A stretch of 64,000 nt of DNA from Streptomyces rhizoryzae. Its GTDB lineage: Bacteria; Actinomycetota; Actinomycetes; Streptomycetales; Streptomycetaceae. Position 1 is the stretch's first letter. Every line of letters starts with the position of its first letter. The translations under genes were made by a program, and so were the position numbers. This document shows positions 51,561 to 60,213 of the stretch, piece by piece. The stretch is from NCBI RefSeq assembly GCF_023155275.1, contig NZ_JALMUV010000005.1, forward strand, positions 62,001-126,000. Reading direction: 5' to 3'. Under the pieces are notes generated by a model. The model worked only from the letters and a program-made list of their open reading frames with translations. It did no database searches and had not been told where the DNA came from.

Positions 51561-52277
51561 TCAGGCGTCCGCCAGCGCCCGGCGGCACAGCGCGTCGGCG
51601 GCCCGGGTCGTCTCCGGGAGGCGGTAGGTGGCCGCCAGCCGCAGCGTGTGCGCGCAGGCCCGGTCGAGGTCCACCCGGTGGCCGACGGACACGAAGACCG
51701 GTTTGACGCCCCGTTGGGTGCGCAGGGCACGTCCCACCTCCTCCGGGCCCGCGGCCGTGTCGTCCACGAGCGGCGAGGTGGCGCCGCGCTCCGGCCCGGG
51801 CGCCTCGTAGCGGAAGACGAAGGGGTTCTTGGCGACCCCGAGGGTGGGCAGCCCGGTGAGCACCCCGAGGTGGCTGGCGAGCCCGAAGCGGCGCGGGTGG
51901 GCCAGCCCGTAGCCGTCGCAGACCACCAGGCCGGGGGTGTGGCCGAGCCGGTCCAGGGCGGCCAGCACGGTGGGGATCTCCCGGAAGGCGAGCAGCCCGG
52001 GGACGTAGGGGAAGGAGACCGGGCCGACGGCGGTGGCCTCGTCGACCACCGCGAGGGTCCGGGCGTCGAGGGCGACGGCGGCCGCGGCGACCACGCCCCG
52101 TTCGTCGTCGTAGGCGACGTCCACCCCGGCCACCGTGCCGGCGAAGCCCGGTTCGGGGCCGGCCTCGTCCAGGCGCACGTGGGCGCGCAGCCGGTCCTGG
52201 ACCGCGCGGGCCCCGGCCTCGTCCGCCGGCCAGTTGCGCAGCTCGTCGGCGCGGGAGAGGGTTCCGAAGGTGTCCAT
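51561..52277 (-). CDS. nfi: Endonuclease V (deoxyinosine 3' endonuclease)
   Basis: A 238-residue DNA repair enzyme that nicks 3' to deoxyinosine. Catalytic acids appear in order as Asp53 (VAGVDVAYDDERG), the Glu in GLLAFREIPTVL and the Asp in LVVCDGYGLAHPRRFGLASH. Length and motifs agree with bacterial Nfi. The ATG at 52277 is the first of the conserved frame; the ribosome site is weak. It converges with the upstream dehydrogenase-like gene, 14 bp apart, and is divergent from the YciI gene. Confidence 0.92.
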   Translation of the reverse strand: MDTFGTLSRADELRNWPADEAGARAVQDRLRAHVRLDEAGPEPGFAGTVAGVDVAYDDERGVVAAAAVALDARTLAVVDEATAVGPVSFPYVPGLLAFREIPTVLAALDRLGHTPGLVVCDGYGLAHPRRFGLASHLGVLTGLPTLGVAKNPFVFRYEAPGPERGATSPLVDDTAAGPEEVGRALRTQRGVKPVFVSVGHRVDLDRACAHTLRLAATYRLPETTRAADALCRRALADA

Positions 52278-52321
52278 GATGCCCGCCACGCTACCGAACC
52301 CCCGTTCCCCTGCGGCAGGCG

Positions 52322-52327
52322 TATATT
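52322..52327 (+). promoter_or_regulatory. -10 box TATATT of leaderless yciI promoter
   Basis: TATATT lies 7 bases before the ATG at 52335 in otherwise GC-rich DNA. There is no ribosome site, so the transcript is probably leaderless. Confidence 0.6.
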
Positions 52328-52334
52328 TTCCGCC

Positions 52335-52634
52335 ATGTTCGTACTGGAACTGACCTACACCGCTCCGCTCGACCGTGTCGACGTCGTTCTCCCGGACCAC
52401 GTGGTCTGGCTGGAAAAGGGGTACGCCGCCGGCCACTTCCTCGCATCCGGGCGGAAGAACCCGCGCGACGGGGGCGTGATCCTCGCCGCCGGCGCGGACC
52501 GCGCGGCCGTCGAGCAGCTGACCGCCCAGGACCCGTTCGTCCTCGCCGGGGTGTGCGAGTACCGGATCACCGAATTCGTGGCGACGAAGACCGCCCCGGC
52601 CCTGGCCGCCTACCAGGAGCAGCTCCCCTCCTGA
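52335..52634 (+). CDS. YciI-family protein
   Basis: A 99-residue ferredoxin-like-fold protein. The sequence MFVLELTYTAPLDRVDVVLPDH, with AAGHFLASGRKNPRDGGVI and the conserved DPF near residue 70 (AQDPFVLAGV), matches the YciI family. These small proteins have a His-Asp pocket of unsettled function. It is monocistronic with a leaderless promoter. Confidence 0.9.
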   Translation: MFVLELTYTAPLDRVDVVLPDHVVWLEKGYAAGHFLASGRKNPRDGGVILAAGADRAAVEQLTAQDPFVLAGVCEYRITEFVATKTAPALAAYQEQLPS

Positions 52635-52708
52635 GCCGCCGTCCCCAGGGCCCGGCCTACCGGAACGCCCGGCGGACCGGGCCCTGCGTCCCCCGCGCGA
52701 GCGCTGTC

Positions 52709-54184
52709 CTACGAGGGCGAGGCCGGGGGCGCCGGGGACGCCGCGGACCCGTCCAGCGGCCCGGCGCCGACCCGGGCGGAGCCGACCGGAGCGGGCCAGC
52801 GGCCCCCGTTGCGCCAGTACTCCTGGATCTCCTCCAGCTGGCGCCCCTTGGTCTCGGGGGCGGTGAAGGCGGCGAACACCAGGGCCGCGAGGGCGAGCAC
52901 GCCCAGCCCGGCGAAGGTCGCGGCGGCGCCCGCCCGGGCCATGAGCGACGGGAAGAACTGGGCGATCAGGAGGTTGGCGACCAGGTCGGCGGTGAGCATC
53001 ACCGACGCCCCCGTGGAGCGCAGCTGGGCGGGGAACGCCTCGCTCGCGTAGACCCAGATCAGCGCGCCGAAGCCGAAGTTGAACGCGGCGGTGAACAGCA
53101 GGATGGCGGCGAAGCCCACCCAGGTGGTGGCGCCGTGCAGCTCCCCCGTGGCGAAGACGGCGGTCAGTACGGCGAGCATCACCACCATCGTGCCGATCCC
53201 GGAGAGCAGCACCACCCGGCGGCCGAGGCGGTCGATGATGAGGATCGCGCACACGGTGGCGGCCAGCGAGGCCAGTTCGACGAAGGACGGCAGCAGGAAG
53301 TTCTGGCCGTTGCCGGTGAAGCCCATCTCCTCGAAGATCTGCGGGCTGTAGTACGTCACCGCGTTGATCCCGGTGATCTGGCAGAAGAATCCGAGGCCGA
53401 CGACGAAGAACGCGGCGCGGGCGTACGGCTTGCGCAGCAGTGAGCGCAGCGAGCCGCCGCTCTCCTCGGCCAGCGCGGCCCGCACCGCGGCGACCTCGGC
53501 GTGCGGGTCCACGTCCGGGTCGGTCGTCGCCATCACCTCGGCGGCCCGTTCGGTGCGCCCTTTGAGGACGTACCACCGGGGGGTGTCCGGCAGGCGGAGC
53601 AGCGGGATCACCACGAGCGCCGCGGGGATCGCCGAGAGACCGAGCATCCAGCGCCAGTGGCCGCCGCCCGACAGGCCCCAGTTGACGAAGTAGGTCAGGA
53701 CGATGCCGACGACCGTGGCCACCTGGTAGGCCGCCACGGAGGCGCCGCGGATCCGGGCCGGGGTCGACTCGGCGACGTAGAGGGGCGCCGCGACGATCGA
53801 GATGCCGATCGCGACGCCGAGCAGGAAGCGGACGGCGTCGAGCACTTCGACGGTGGGGGCGATCGCGGAGAGGGCGACGAAGACCGCGTAGGAGCCCGCG
53901 ACGATCAGCATCGCGACCTTGCGGCCCAGGGCGTCGGCGAGCTTGCCGCCGATCAGTGCCCCGAGGATCGACCCGAACACCAGGATGCTGTTGACCAGCC
54001 CCTTCTCGGTCTCGGTGAGCTGGAAGTCCTTGCTGAGGAACACCAGGGCACCGGAGATGCTGCCGGTGTCGTAGCCGTAGATGACACCGACGACGGCGCC
54101 GGTGAGGGCGAACATCCGGCCGGTGCGGCGCGGGGCCGCGGACGGCGGGCGCGGCGGGGGCACGGAGAGCGGGGCAGTGGACAT
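52709..54184 (-). CDS. Sugar porter family MFS transporter
   Basis: A 491-residue, 12-helix sugar/proton symporter. Family signatures are GYDTGSISGAL in helix 1, GGKLADALGRK after helix 2, RFLLGVAIGISI with AESTPARIRG, QITGINAVTYYSP in helix 7 and PETKGRQLEEI after helix 12. The substrate is probably the sugar handled by the divergent SIS/aldolase genes. A long poorly conserved tail follows the last helix. ATG at 54184. Confidence 0.93.
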   Translation of the reverse strand: MSTAPLSVPPPRPPSAAPRRTGRMFALTGAVVGVIYGYDTGSISGALVFLSKDFQLTETEKGLVNSILVFGSILGALIGGKLADALGRKVAMLIVAGSYAVFVALSAIAPTVEVLDAVRFLLGVAIGISIVAAPLYVAESTPARIRGASVAAYQVATVVGIVLTYFVNWGLSGGGHWRWMLGLSAIPAALVVIPLLRLPDTPRWYVLKGRTERAAEVMATTDPDVDPHAEVAAVRAALAEESGGSLRSLLRKPYARAAFFVVGLGFFCQITGINAVTYYSPQIFEEMGFTGNGQNFLLPSFVELASLAATVCAILIIDRLGRRVVLLSGIGTMVVMLAVLTAVFATGELHGATTWVGFAAILLFTAAFNFGFGALIWVYASEAFPAQLRSTGASVMLTADLVANLLIAQFFPSLMARAGAAATFAGLGVLALAALVFAAFTAPETKGRQLEEIQEYWRNGGRWPAPVGSARVGAGPLDGSAASPAPPASPS

Positions 54185-54615
54185 CGGAAGTCCTTCGTGC
54201 GACGGAGCGTCATTGCTGCGTAACTGCGCGCCCGGCGTCGCGGCGCCGGGCCATCGTCATGACCGGCAACGCCGGGCACATGACTGATCTTGCGAATATC
54301 AGGCACGTTTCGCGCAGTTGTCAACAGCTCCATACTCAGCTTTGCACTGCTCCGCCACGCCCACTTCACGCCACCGCATCGCGGAGAACCGCACGTCTCC
54401 ACAGCACCCCGGCCGCCCTCCCCTCTACCGCGCCACCCGGACGAGGGATGGAACGACTGAGCGAAAGTGCGTAGAGTCGGCGTCATCGAAGCAGGAAGTT
54501 GCATCGATTGCATCGACCAGAAATGCGCACCGAGCGAGCGTCCGTGCGGGATGAGGCGGAGATGAGCCGACCGACCCCGCAGCGATCGCCGGTCACACAC
54601 CACGGGAGGGTGGCC
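54185..54615. other. Shared divergent control region of the sugar locus
   Basis: 431 bases, AT-rich in two places (54285-54345 and 54480-54530). It contains the tandem repeat at 54499-54516 and GAATATCAGG/TGATCTTGCG-like half-sites near 54285. Its position between transporter and catabolic genes marks it as the likely binding region of the DeoR regulator. Confidence 0.5.
54499..54516 (+). promoter_or_regulatory. Tandem 9-bp repeat TTGCATCGA, candidate DeoR operator
   Basis: TTGCATCGA occurs twice head to tail, which also creates the palindrome TGCA-TCGAT-TGCA. It is 100 bp before the SIS gene start. DeoR-family operators are often short tandem or inverted repeats; binding is inferred. Confidence 0.45.
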
Positions 54616-55521
54616 ATGAGCGAGACCTCGTACATGGAGCAGGAACTGCGCAGCCAGCCGGAGACCTGGCGGGAGGCCGCGCGGATCGGTGCCGCCGGCG
54701 GGCCGCTGCCCGAGCCCGGCCGGCGGGTGGCCGTCGTCGGCTGCGGCACCTCCTGGTTCATGGCGCAGTCCTACGCGGCCCTGCGCGAGGGGGCCGGGCT
54801 CGGCGTCACCGACCCGTTCCCGGCCTCGGAAGCCTTCCTCGGCGCCGCCCGCGGCTATGACGCACTCGTCGCGATCACCCGCTCCGGCACGACGACCGAG
54901 GTGCTGCGGATCCTGGAAGCGGTCAAGGGGCGGATCCGCACGGTCACGGTGCTCGGCGACCCCGACACCCCCGCTGTCGAGCTGTCCGACGAGACGGTCC
55001 CGCTCCCGTTCGCCGACGAGCGGTCCGTGGTGCAGACCCGCTTCGCCACCACCGCGCTGACCCTGCTGCGCGCCCACCTCGGCCACGATGTCTCCCGGGC
55101 GGTCGCCGACGCCGAAGAGGCCCTGGCGGCACCGGTGGAGAAGGACTGGGTGGACGCCGAGCAGTTCGCCTTCCTCGGCACCGGCTGGACGTACGGCCTG
55201 GCCAACGAAGCGGCGCTCAAGATGCGCGAGGCGTCCCAGAGCTGGACCGAGTCCTACCCCGCCATGGAGTACCGCCACGGCCCCATCTCCATAGCCGCCC
55301 CGGGGCGGGTGACCTGGCTCTTCGGCCAGGCCCCGGAGGGGTTGGAGGCCGACGTGGCCCGCACCGGAGCGCATTTCGTGTGCCACGCCCGGGACCCGCT
55401 CGCCGACCTGGTGCTGGTCCAGCGGGTCGCCCTGGAACGGGCCCGCGCCCGCGGCCTGGACCCGGACAACCCGCGCAGCCTGACCCGCTCGGTCATGCTC
55501 CAGGAACCGGCCACCCCGTGA
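54616..55521 (+). CDS. SIS-domain sugar-phosphate isomerase/deaminase (AgaS-like)
   Basis: A 301-residue protein with two SIS domains. The first phosphosugar site is VAVVGCGTSWFMAQSY and the Ser/Thr loop is ITRSGTTTEVLR; the second has GTGWTYGLANEAALKMRE and the catalytic YPAMEYRHGPISI. The EYRHGP form is typical of AgaS-type galactosamine-6-phosphate deaminase/isomerases and of the GlmS isomerase domain; no glutaminase domain is present. ATG at 54616 with GGGAGGGTGGCC. The substrate is therefore likely an amino-sugar phosphate. Confidence 0.88.
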   Translation: MSETSYMEQELRSQPETWREAARIGAAGGPLPEPGRRVAVVGCGTSWFMAQSYAALREGAGLGVTDPFPASEAFLGAARGYDALVAITRSGTTTEVLRILEAVKGRIRTVTVLGDPDTPAVELSDETVPLPFADERSVVQTRFATTALTLLRAHLGHDVSRAVADAEEALAAPVEKDWVDAEQFAFLGTGWTYGLANEAALKMREASQSWTESYPAMEYRHGPISIAAPGRVTWLFGQAPEGLEADVARTGAHFVCHARDPLADLVLVQRVALERARARGLDPDNPRSLTRSVMLQEPATP

Positions 55522-55765
55522 GGACCGGCTGATCCCCTCGGTGCGGGCCGACCGGCCACCTCCGGGGACGTCCCCGCGGGGCTGACCGGAGTCGTTCCCG
55601 AGGGACTGACCGGCTCCTGCGAGGGCAGGGCGCATGCGGTCGTGCCGCCTCCTGCGCCTCTCCCCCCTTGCCCCCCTCGCGCCTCAGCGCTGCCCCCTCC
55701 CCTCCGGTTCACGCCCCCGCCCGCCACACTCCCCACTCCGCACTCCACAAAGGAGTCAGGACGCC

Positions 55766-56647
55766 ATGCCTCTCGTTCCCACCGGGTCGATCGTCGGTGC
55801 CGCGCGTGACGCGCGGATCGGCGCCGCGGCCTTCAACGTCATCCATCTGGAAACCGCCGAAGCACTGGTCACCGCCGCCGAACGCACGCGGCTCCCGCTG
55901 ATCCTCCAGATCAGCGAGAACTGTGTCCGCTACCACGGCAGCCTGCGCCCCCTCACCAAGGCCACACTGGCGCTCGCCGAGGAGTCCGCGGCCCCGATCG
56001 CGGTCCATCTCGACCACATCACCGACGCCGAGCTGGTCCACCAGGGCGTCGCCGCCGGCGCGGGCTCGGTGATGGTGGACGCCTCCGCCCTCCCCTACGA
56101 GCAGAACGTCGCCACCACCGCCGCCCTCACCGCCTGGTGCCACGAGCGGGACGTCTACGTCGAGGCGGAACTGGGCGAAGTCGGCGGTAAGGACGGGGTC
56201 CATGCCCCGGGCGCGCGTACCGACCCCGACGAGGCGCTGACCTTCGTCCGGGCCACCGGCGTGGACGCGCTCGCCGTCGCCGTGGGCTCCTCGCACGCAA
56301 TGCGTGAGCGCACCGCCGAGTTGGACAAGGAGCTGATCGCGGCCCTGCGCGCGGCGCTGCCGGTACCGCTGGTGCTGCACGGTTCCTCCGGTGTTCCGGA
56401 CGACGAACTGCGCCGGGCCATCGCCGCCGGCATGACGAAGATCAACATCTCCACGCACCTGGTCTCCGTCTTCACCCGCTCGATACGGCAGACGCTGGAC
56501 GGGGACCCGGCCCTGGTGGATTCCCGCAAGTACGTCAAACCGGCCCGCGAGGCAGTGGCCCAGGAGGCGGCCCGGCTCCTGGAGGTACTGAACACGCCGG
56601 TGGCGTCGCCTGCGCCGCGGCGAGCGGAGGTGACGGCCGGCGGGTGA
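55766..56647 (+). CDS. Class II (zinc) ketose-bisphosphate aldolase, GatY/KbaY-like
   Basis: A 293-residue class II aldolase. It shows the substrate segment AAFNVIHLETAEALV, the zinc/catalytic AVHLDHITD (His-Leu-Asp-His), EAELGEVGGKD, and LHGSSGVPDDELRRAIAAGMTKINISTH with the remaining zinc ligand. It splits fructose- or tagatose-bisphosphate; pairing with an AgaS-like gene favours tagatose. It follows the SIS gene by 244 bp on the same strand with an AAAGGAGTCA site. Confidence 0.9.
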   Translation: MPLVPTGSIVGAARDARIGAAAFNVIHLETAEALVTAAERTRLPLILQISENCVRYHGSLRPLTKATLALAEESAAPIAVHLDHITDAELVHQGVAAGAGSVMVDASALPYEQNVATTAALTAWCHERDVYVEAELGEVGGKDGVHAPGARTDPDEALTFVRATGVDALAVAVGSSHAMRERTAELDKELIAALRAALPVPLVLHGSSGVPDDELRRAIAAGMTKINISTHLVSVFTRSIRQTLDGDPALVDSRKYVKPAREAVAQEAARLLEVLNTPVASPAPRRAEVTAGG

Positions 56648-57204
56648 ACGCTGAGCGCTGAACGCCGCGGGAGGGGAGCGGAGGCGGCCCGGTCCTCAGA
56701 GGGCCGCCGAGAGCCCGTCATGGCCCGCCGTTGGCCCGGATCTGCGCAGAACGCGCGTCTCGTCTCGCCCCTCCGCGTCGAGTGGAGCGCGTGAAAGTCA
56801 TCCAGCTCGCCTCCGAGGGGTGCGCGCTGCGTGATCGCGACGCCTGTCTGGCTCGCCACCGCCTCGCCCGCACCGCACCCAGTGGGGGCTTCTTCAGCAC
56901 GTCCCGGCCGGACACCCCTTCGCGTCCGGCTCCGAACGACACCCTCGCCCACACCGTTTGCACCAAGAGCGCGGCCCTCCTCGGGGTGGCGCCCCTCACG
57001 AGGTGAGCCCGTCCGGGCCCGGGCCACACCCCCGTGTTCTGCGACCGTGTGGTGCGACCACATCTTCGGCGTCGCCTTCTGCGGCGTCAGGCCGTCGCAC
57101 CTCGTCCCGGTCGGCGATCCGGCCGCCCGCCCTGGTGCGGCCGCGGGAGGGAGTCGGTCGAGGTGGGGAGCGAGGTCGGGGGTGGGACGAATTAGGCTCG
57201 CGTC
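56648..57204. other. Long intergenic region before the DeoR gene
   Basis: 557 bases. A possible 71-codon ORF lies at 56791-57006. The last 30 bases hold the DeoR promoter, with TAGGCT (57193-57198) six bases before the ATG, again pointing to a leaderless start. I see no other structure. Confidence 0.45.
56791..57006 (+). CDS. Possible small ORF of unknown function
   Basis: A 71-residue frame starting at a GTG behind TGGAGCGC. Third codon positions are mostly G or C (about 85 percent), somewhat below neighbouring genes. The sequence begins VKVIQLASEGCALRDRDACL and shows no recognised domain, signal peptide or membrane segment. An overlapping frame exists on the other strand. Coding status is doubtful. 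Confidence 0.2.
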   Translation: MKVIQLASEGCALRDRDACLARHRLARTAPSGGFFSTSRPDTPSRPAPNDTLAHTVCTKSAALLGVAPLTR

Positions 57205-58032
57205 ATGAAGCGCCATGAACGAATGAACGCACTGCTTGAGCTGCTCGGCGACCGGGGCCGGGTGGATGTCGAGGAGGCGGCGGCGGAGCTGGCGGTCTCG
57301 GCCGCCACGATGCGGCGCGACATGGACGCCCTCGCCGAGCAGCAGTTGCTGGTGCGCACGCGGGGCGGTGCGGTGCTCAGCTCGGTGGCGTACGACCTTC
57401 CGATCCGGTACAAGCACGGGCACCGTTCGGCGGAGAAGGAGGCGGTGGCGAAGGCGGCGGCGAAGCTGGTGGAGCGCGGCCACGTGGTCGGACTGAGCGG
57501 TGGGACGACCACCACCGCGATCGCCCGGGTGCTCGCCACGCGCCCCGATTTCGCGGAGGCGGGGCCGCAGCCGCATCTGACGATCGTGACCAACTCGCTG
57601 AACATCGCCAATGAACTGGCCGTCCGGCCGCAGATCAAGATCGTGCTGACGGGCGGTGTGGCGCATTCGCGTTCCTACGAACTGGTGGGGCCGTTCAGCG
57701 AGTTGGTGCTCCAGCAGATCTCCATCGACCTCGCCTTCATCGGGGCCAACGGGGTGGATCCGGTGATGGGCGCCACGGTGCACGACGAGGCGGAGGCGCG
57801 CATCAACCGCCTGATGGCCGAGCGAGCCCAGCGGGCCGTGGTCGTCGCGGATTCGTCGAAGGTCGGTGCACGGTGTTTCGCCCGGGTGGGTGACGCGGAT
57901 GTCTTCGACACTCTCATCACTGACGAGGGCGTGGCCGAGGAGATGCGGAGGGAGTTCGCGGAGCGGGGGCTGAAGGTGGTGGCGGCCCGCCCGTCCGGCC
58001 CCGGACCCGAGCCCGAGCCCGAGGGCGACTGA
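57205..58032 (+). CDS. DeoR-family transcriptional regulator of the sugar locus
   Basis: A 275-residue repressor. Residues 1-57 form the DeoR helix-turn-helix (RVDVEEAAAELAVSAATMRRD), and the remainder is the sugar-phosphate-sensing DeoRC domain with GLSGGTTTTAIARVL, VVTNSLNIANEL and FIGANGVDP. It probably represses the porter, SIS and aldolase genes until a pathway sugar phosphate binds. The ATG at 57205 is probably leaderless. A Pro/Glu tail ends the protein. Confidence 0.9.
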   Translation: MKRHERMNALLELLGDRGRVDVEEAAAELAVSAATMRRDMDALAEQQLLVRTRGGAVLSSVAYDLPIRYKHGHRSAEKEAVAKAAAKLVERGHVVGLSGGTTTTAIARVLATRPDFAEAGPQPHLTIVTNSLNIANELAVRPQIKIVLTGGVAHSRSYELVGPFSELVLQQISIDLAFIGANGVDPVMGATVHDEAEARINRLMAERAQRAVVVADSSKVGARCFARVGDADVFDTLITDEGVAEEMRREFAERGLKVVAARPSGPGPEPEPEGD

Positions 58033-58100
58033 CCGGGCCGGGCGCGGTACGTGGACAGGGCAGGTGGGTGGGTGACTCGGCCCTGGGTGCGGGGCCCGGG

Positions 58101-58880
58101 TCACCAGGCCGTGTCGCCTCGGAGGGTGGCGTCGGCGCCGCCGTCGGCGAAGAGGATCTGGCCGGTGACGTGGGTGTTCTCGGGGGAGGTCAGCCAGGCC
58201 AGGAGCGGGGCCACCTGTTCGGGGCGGGCGTGGCCGTGCAGGGGCATCGGCACACTGGCGTTGACGGCCTCGCGCAGCGCGGGGTCGCCGAGCATGGGGG
58301 CGGTCATCGGCGTGGTGACCGTGCCGGGTCCGACGGCGTTGAGCGGGATGCCCGCGCCCGCCCAGTCGTCGGTGATGGCGGCCCGGCGGAGCCAGCGGGT
58401 GAGGGCGTGCTTGGAGGAACCGTAGATGGTGTACCCCTCGCCCCGGTCGAGGGCCGCTCGGGCGACGGCGACGGCGGTGTCCTCGTCGCCGGCGAGGGCG
58501 GCGTCGACGATCGCCGGGTCCGGCGGGTGGATGGCGGCCACCGAGGAGACGAGTACCGCGCGCGGGTCGGTGCCGGCGGCGAGCAGAGGGTGCAGTCCTT
58601 CGAGGGTGGCGACGGTACCGAAGTAGTTGACCTGGAGGGTACGCGGGTGGAAGTGCGCGAGTCCGGCGCAGGCGATCACGGCGTCCAGGCGCCCACCGGT
58701 CAACTCGCGGGCGCGCTCGGCCAGTTCCGTGCGGCCGGTGGGCGTGGCGAGGTCCGCCGCGATGTCGGCGTCCTGGAGGTCGGCGCCGAGGACGGTGTGG
58801 CCCCGGTCGCGGAGGAGCGTCGCGGTGGCGCGGCCGATCCCGGAGGCGGCTCCGGTGACGAGGTAGGTGCGGTGGGGCAT
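58101..58880 (-). CDS. Short-chain dehydrogenase/reductase
   Basis: A 259-residue classical SDR. The cofactor loop is TGAASGIGRA (residues 9-18), the Asp-containing strand is LGADLQDADIAADL, and the active site is YGSSK with Tyr about 153 and the preceding Ser in VLVSSVA. The NAD preference is suggested by the Asp after the second strand. The layout resembles 3-alpha-hydroxysteroid dehydrogenase/carbonyl reductases. A tandem array and a TetR gene lie upstream, so TetR control is likely. Confidence 0.9.
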   Translation of the reverse strand: MPHRTYLVTGAASGIGRATATLLRDRGHTVLGADLQDADIAADLATPTGRTELAERARELTGGRLDAVIACAGLAHFHPRTLQVNYFGTVATLEGLHPLLAAGTDPRAVLVSSVAAIHPPDPAIVDAALAGDEDTAVAVARAALDRGEGYTIYGSSKHALTRWLRRAAITDDWAGAGIPLNAVGPGTVTTPMTAPMLGDPALREAVNASVPMPLHGHARPEQVAPLLAWLTSPENTHVTGQILFADGGADATLRGDTAW

Positions 58881-58941
58881 GGGCGGCTCCTTGGTATGCG
58901 GTAGGTGCGGTTCCGGTCGATAGGGGCGGTTCCGTAGGTGC

Positions 58942-59061
58942 GGTTCGGTGCCGTGGGGTTCGGTGCCGTGGGGTTCGGTGCCGTGGGGTTCGGTGCAGTG
59001 GGGTTCGGGGTGGTGCGATTCCGTGCGGTGGGGTTCGGTGCGGTGGGGTTCGGGGTGGCTT
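58942..59061. repeat. Eight tandem 15-bp repeats
   Basis: Units of exactly 15 bases based on GGTTCGGTGCCGTGG run head to tail from 58942. The first three are identical, the fourth differs by one base, and the last four are progressively diverged (units ending GGTGC, GGTGG and GGCTT). The array lies 61-181 bp upstream of the SDR start. Confidence 0.9.
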
Positions 59062-59299
59062 GAGTCTTGGGTGCGGGACGGTGGGGTGGCGGTGGGGCAG
59101 GGGTGAGCGGGGCGGGAGCGGGAGGAGGGGGCCGACGGGGGCCGCAGGGAGGCGGTAGGCGTCAGGGCGGCCGGGCGGCTGGCGATGGCGGGCGGAGCGT
59201 GGGACGCGGCGTATCGGCGGCCGGCCGGGGCGGGGGTGGGGCGGCCGGGGCGATGGGTGGGTGGTGTGGATGAGGGCCGGTTCGGTCAACATAGCTTTT

Positions 59300-59316
59300 T
59301 TGGCATGACGTGCCAA
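59300..59316. promoter_or_regulatory. TetR-type operator palindrome TTGGCA-n5-TGCCAA
   Basis: TTGGCA (59300-59305) and TGCCAA (59311-59316) are perfect arms around TGACG, in an AT-rich zone with CTTTTTT on one side and ACAAAATATGG 15 bases further on. It is 117 bp before the TetR start, the usual place for autoregulation. Confidence 0.6.
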
Positions 59317-59432
59317 GGTGCTTGGTCGTGACAAAATATGGGTCGGTGGCGGCGGGAGAGGTACCGGGGCCGCGGCCCCCGGGCGGGCGGCGACCGTGAG
59401 CCGGAACGGAACGGAACCGGGCGGAGGGGCGG

Positions 59433-60053
59433 ATGACGGCGGTGCGGGGCAGGCCCTCGTTGACCGAGCGGCGGCGGCACGAGACCCGGCTGGAGATCGC
59501 GGAGGCCGCGGCCGCGCTGTTCTCCGAGCGGGGCTACGAGGCGACGACCGTGGAGGACATCGCGTCGGCGGCCGGGATCTCGCTGCGCACCTTCTACCGG
59601 TACTGCGCGGCCAAGGAGGACGCGCTGACTCCGGTACTGACCTCCAGCGTGGGGGTGCTCGTCGAGGAGCTTGCGCGGCGGCCGGTGGACGAGCCGCTGA
59701 CCGGAGCGGTGCGGGCAGCGTTCGACAGCTCGGCGTCGGCCCGGCGGCTGGCCGACGCCGACAAGGCACGGCGGCTGATCCGGGTCATGGGCAGTGTGCC
59801 GGCGGTCCGGATGCGCTGGCTGGCCGCGGGGCGGGACATGCAGGACCAGCTGGTCCCGGTGCTCGCGGCGCGCACCGGGACGCCCGCGGACAGCATGGAG
59901 GTGCGGCTGCTGGCCTGTGCGCTGATCGACGCACTCTCCGTCGCGATGGAGCACTGGGCATGGCAGGAGGACCCGGATGACGTGGCGGAGCTGACCCGGC
60001 GGGCGCTGGCGTACCTGCGGGTGGACGAGCTCCAGGCAGCGGCCCGCGGCTGA
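59433..60053 (+). CDS. TetR/AcrR-family regulator
   Basis: A 206-residue repressor. The helix-turn-helix spans about 17-63 (RLEIAEAAAALFSERGYEATTVEDIASAAGISLRTFYRY in the family pattern). The C-terminal ligand domain is helical. ATG at 59433 has GGAGGGGCGG directly upstream. It is divergent from the SDR gene, with a palindrome and a tandem array between, so its targets are probably itself and the SDR. Confidence 0.9.
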   Translation: MTAVRGRPSLTERRRHETRLEIAEAAAALFSERGYEATTVEDIASAAGISLRTFYRYCAAKEDALTPVLTSSVGVLVEELARRPVDEPLTGAVRAAFDSSASARRLADADKARRLIRVMGSVPAVRMRWLAAGRDMQDQLVPVLAARTGTPADSMEVRLLACALIDALSVAMEHWAWQEDPDDVAELTRRALAYLRVDELQAAARG

Positions 60054-60213
60054 ATTCCGCGGGGCGGACGTGGACAATGGGCCGGGAGCCGGCGAAGGCG
60101 GCGGCGAGAAGCAGGACTGCCAGGGAACCAGGAGCGTGCGTGCCGGGCGGTGCCCGCGGCCGGTTGCGGGCCGCCGGTGGACCGGCCGCCGCACGCCGGA
60201 CGGGGGAAAGCTG

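Larger units (their letters stand above)
58881..59432. other. Divergent region between SDR and TetR genes
   Basis: 552 bases with no credible gene. It contains eight 15-bp tandem repeats (58942-59061), a G-rich stretch to 59270, and then an AT-rich promoter zone with a palindromic operator (59300-59316). Repeat-driven open frames on the minus strand are artefacts. Confidence 0.6.

Noticed and set aside
56155..59769. A 1204-codon open frame on the minus strand
   Set aside because: It crosses the DeoR gene, the SDR gene and the 15-bp repeat array; its sequence is Arg/Pro-rich and repetitive, as expected from GC-rich antisense frames.
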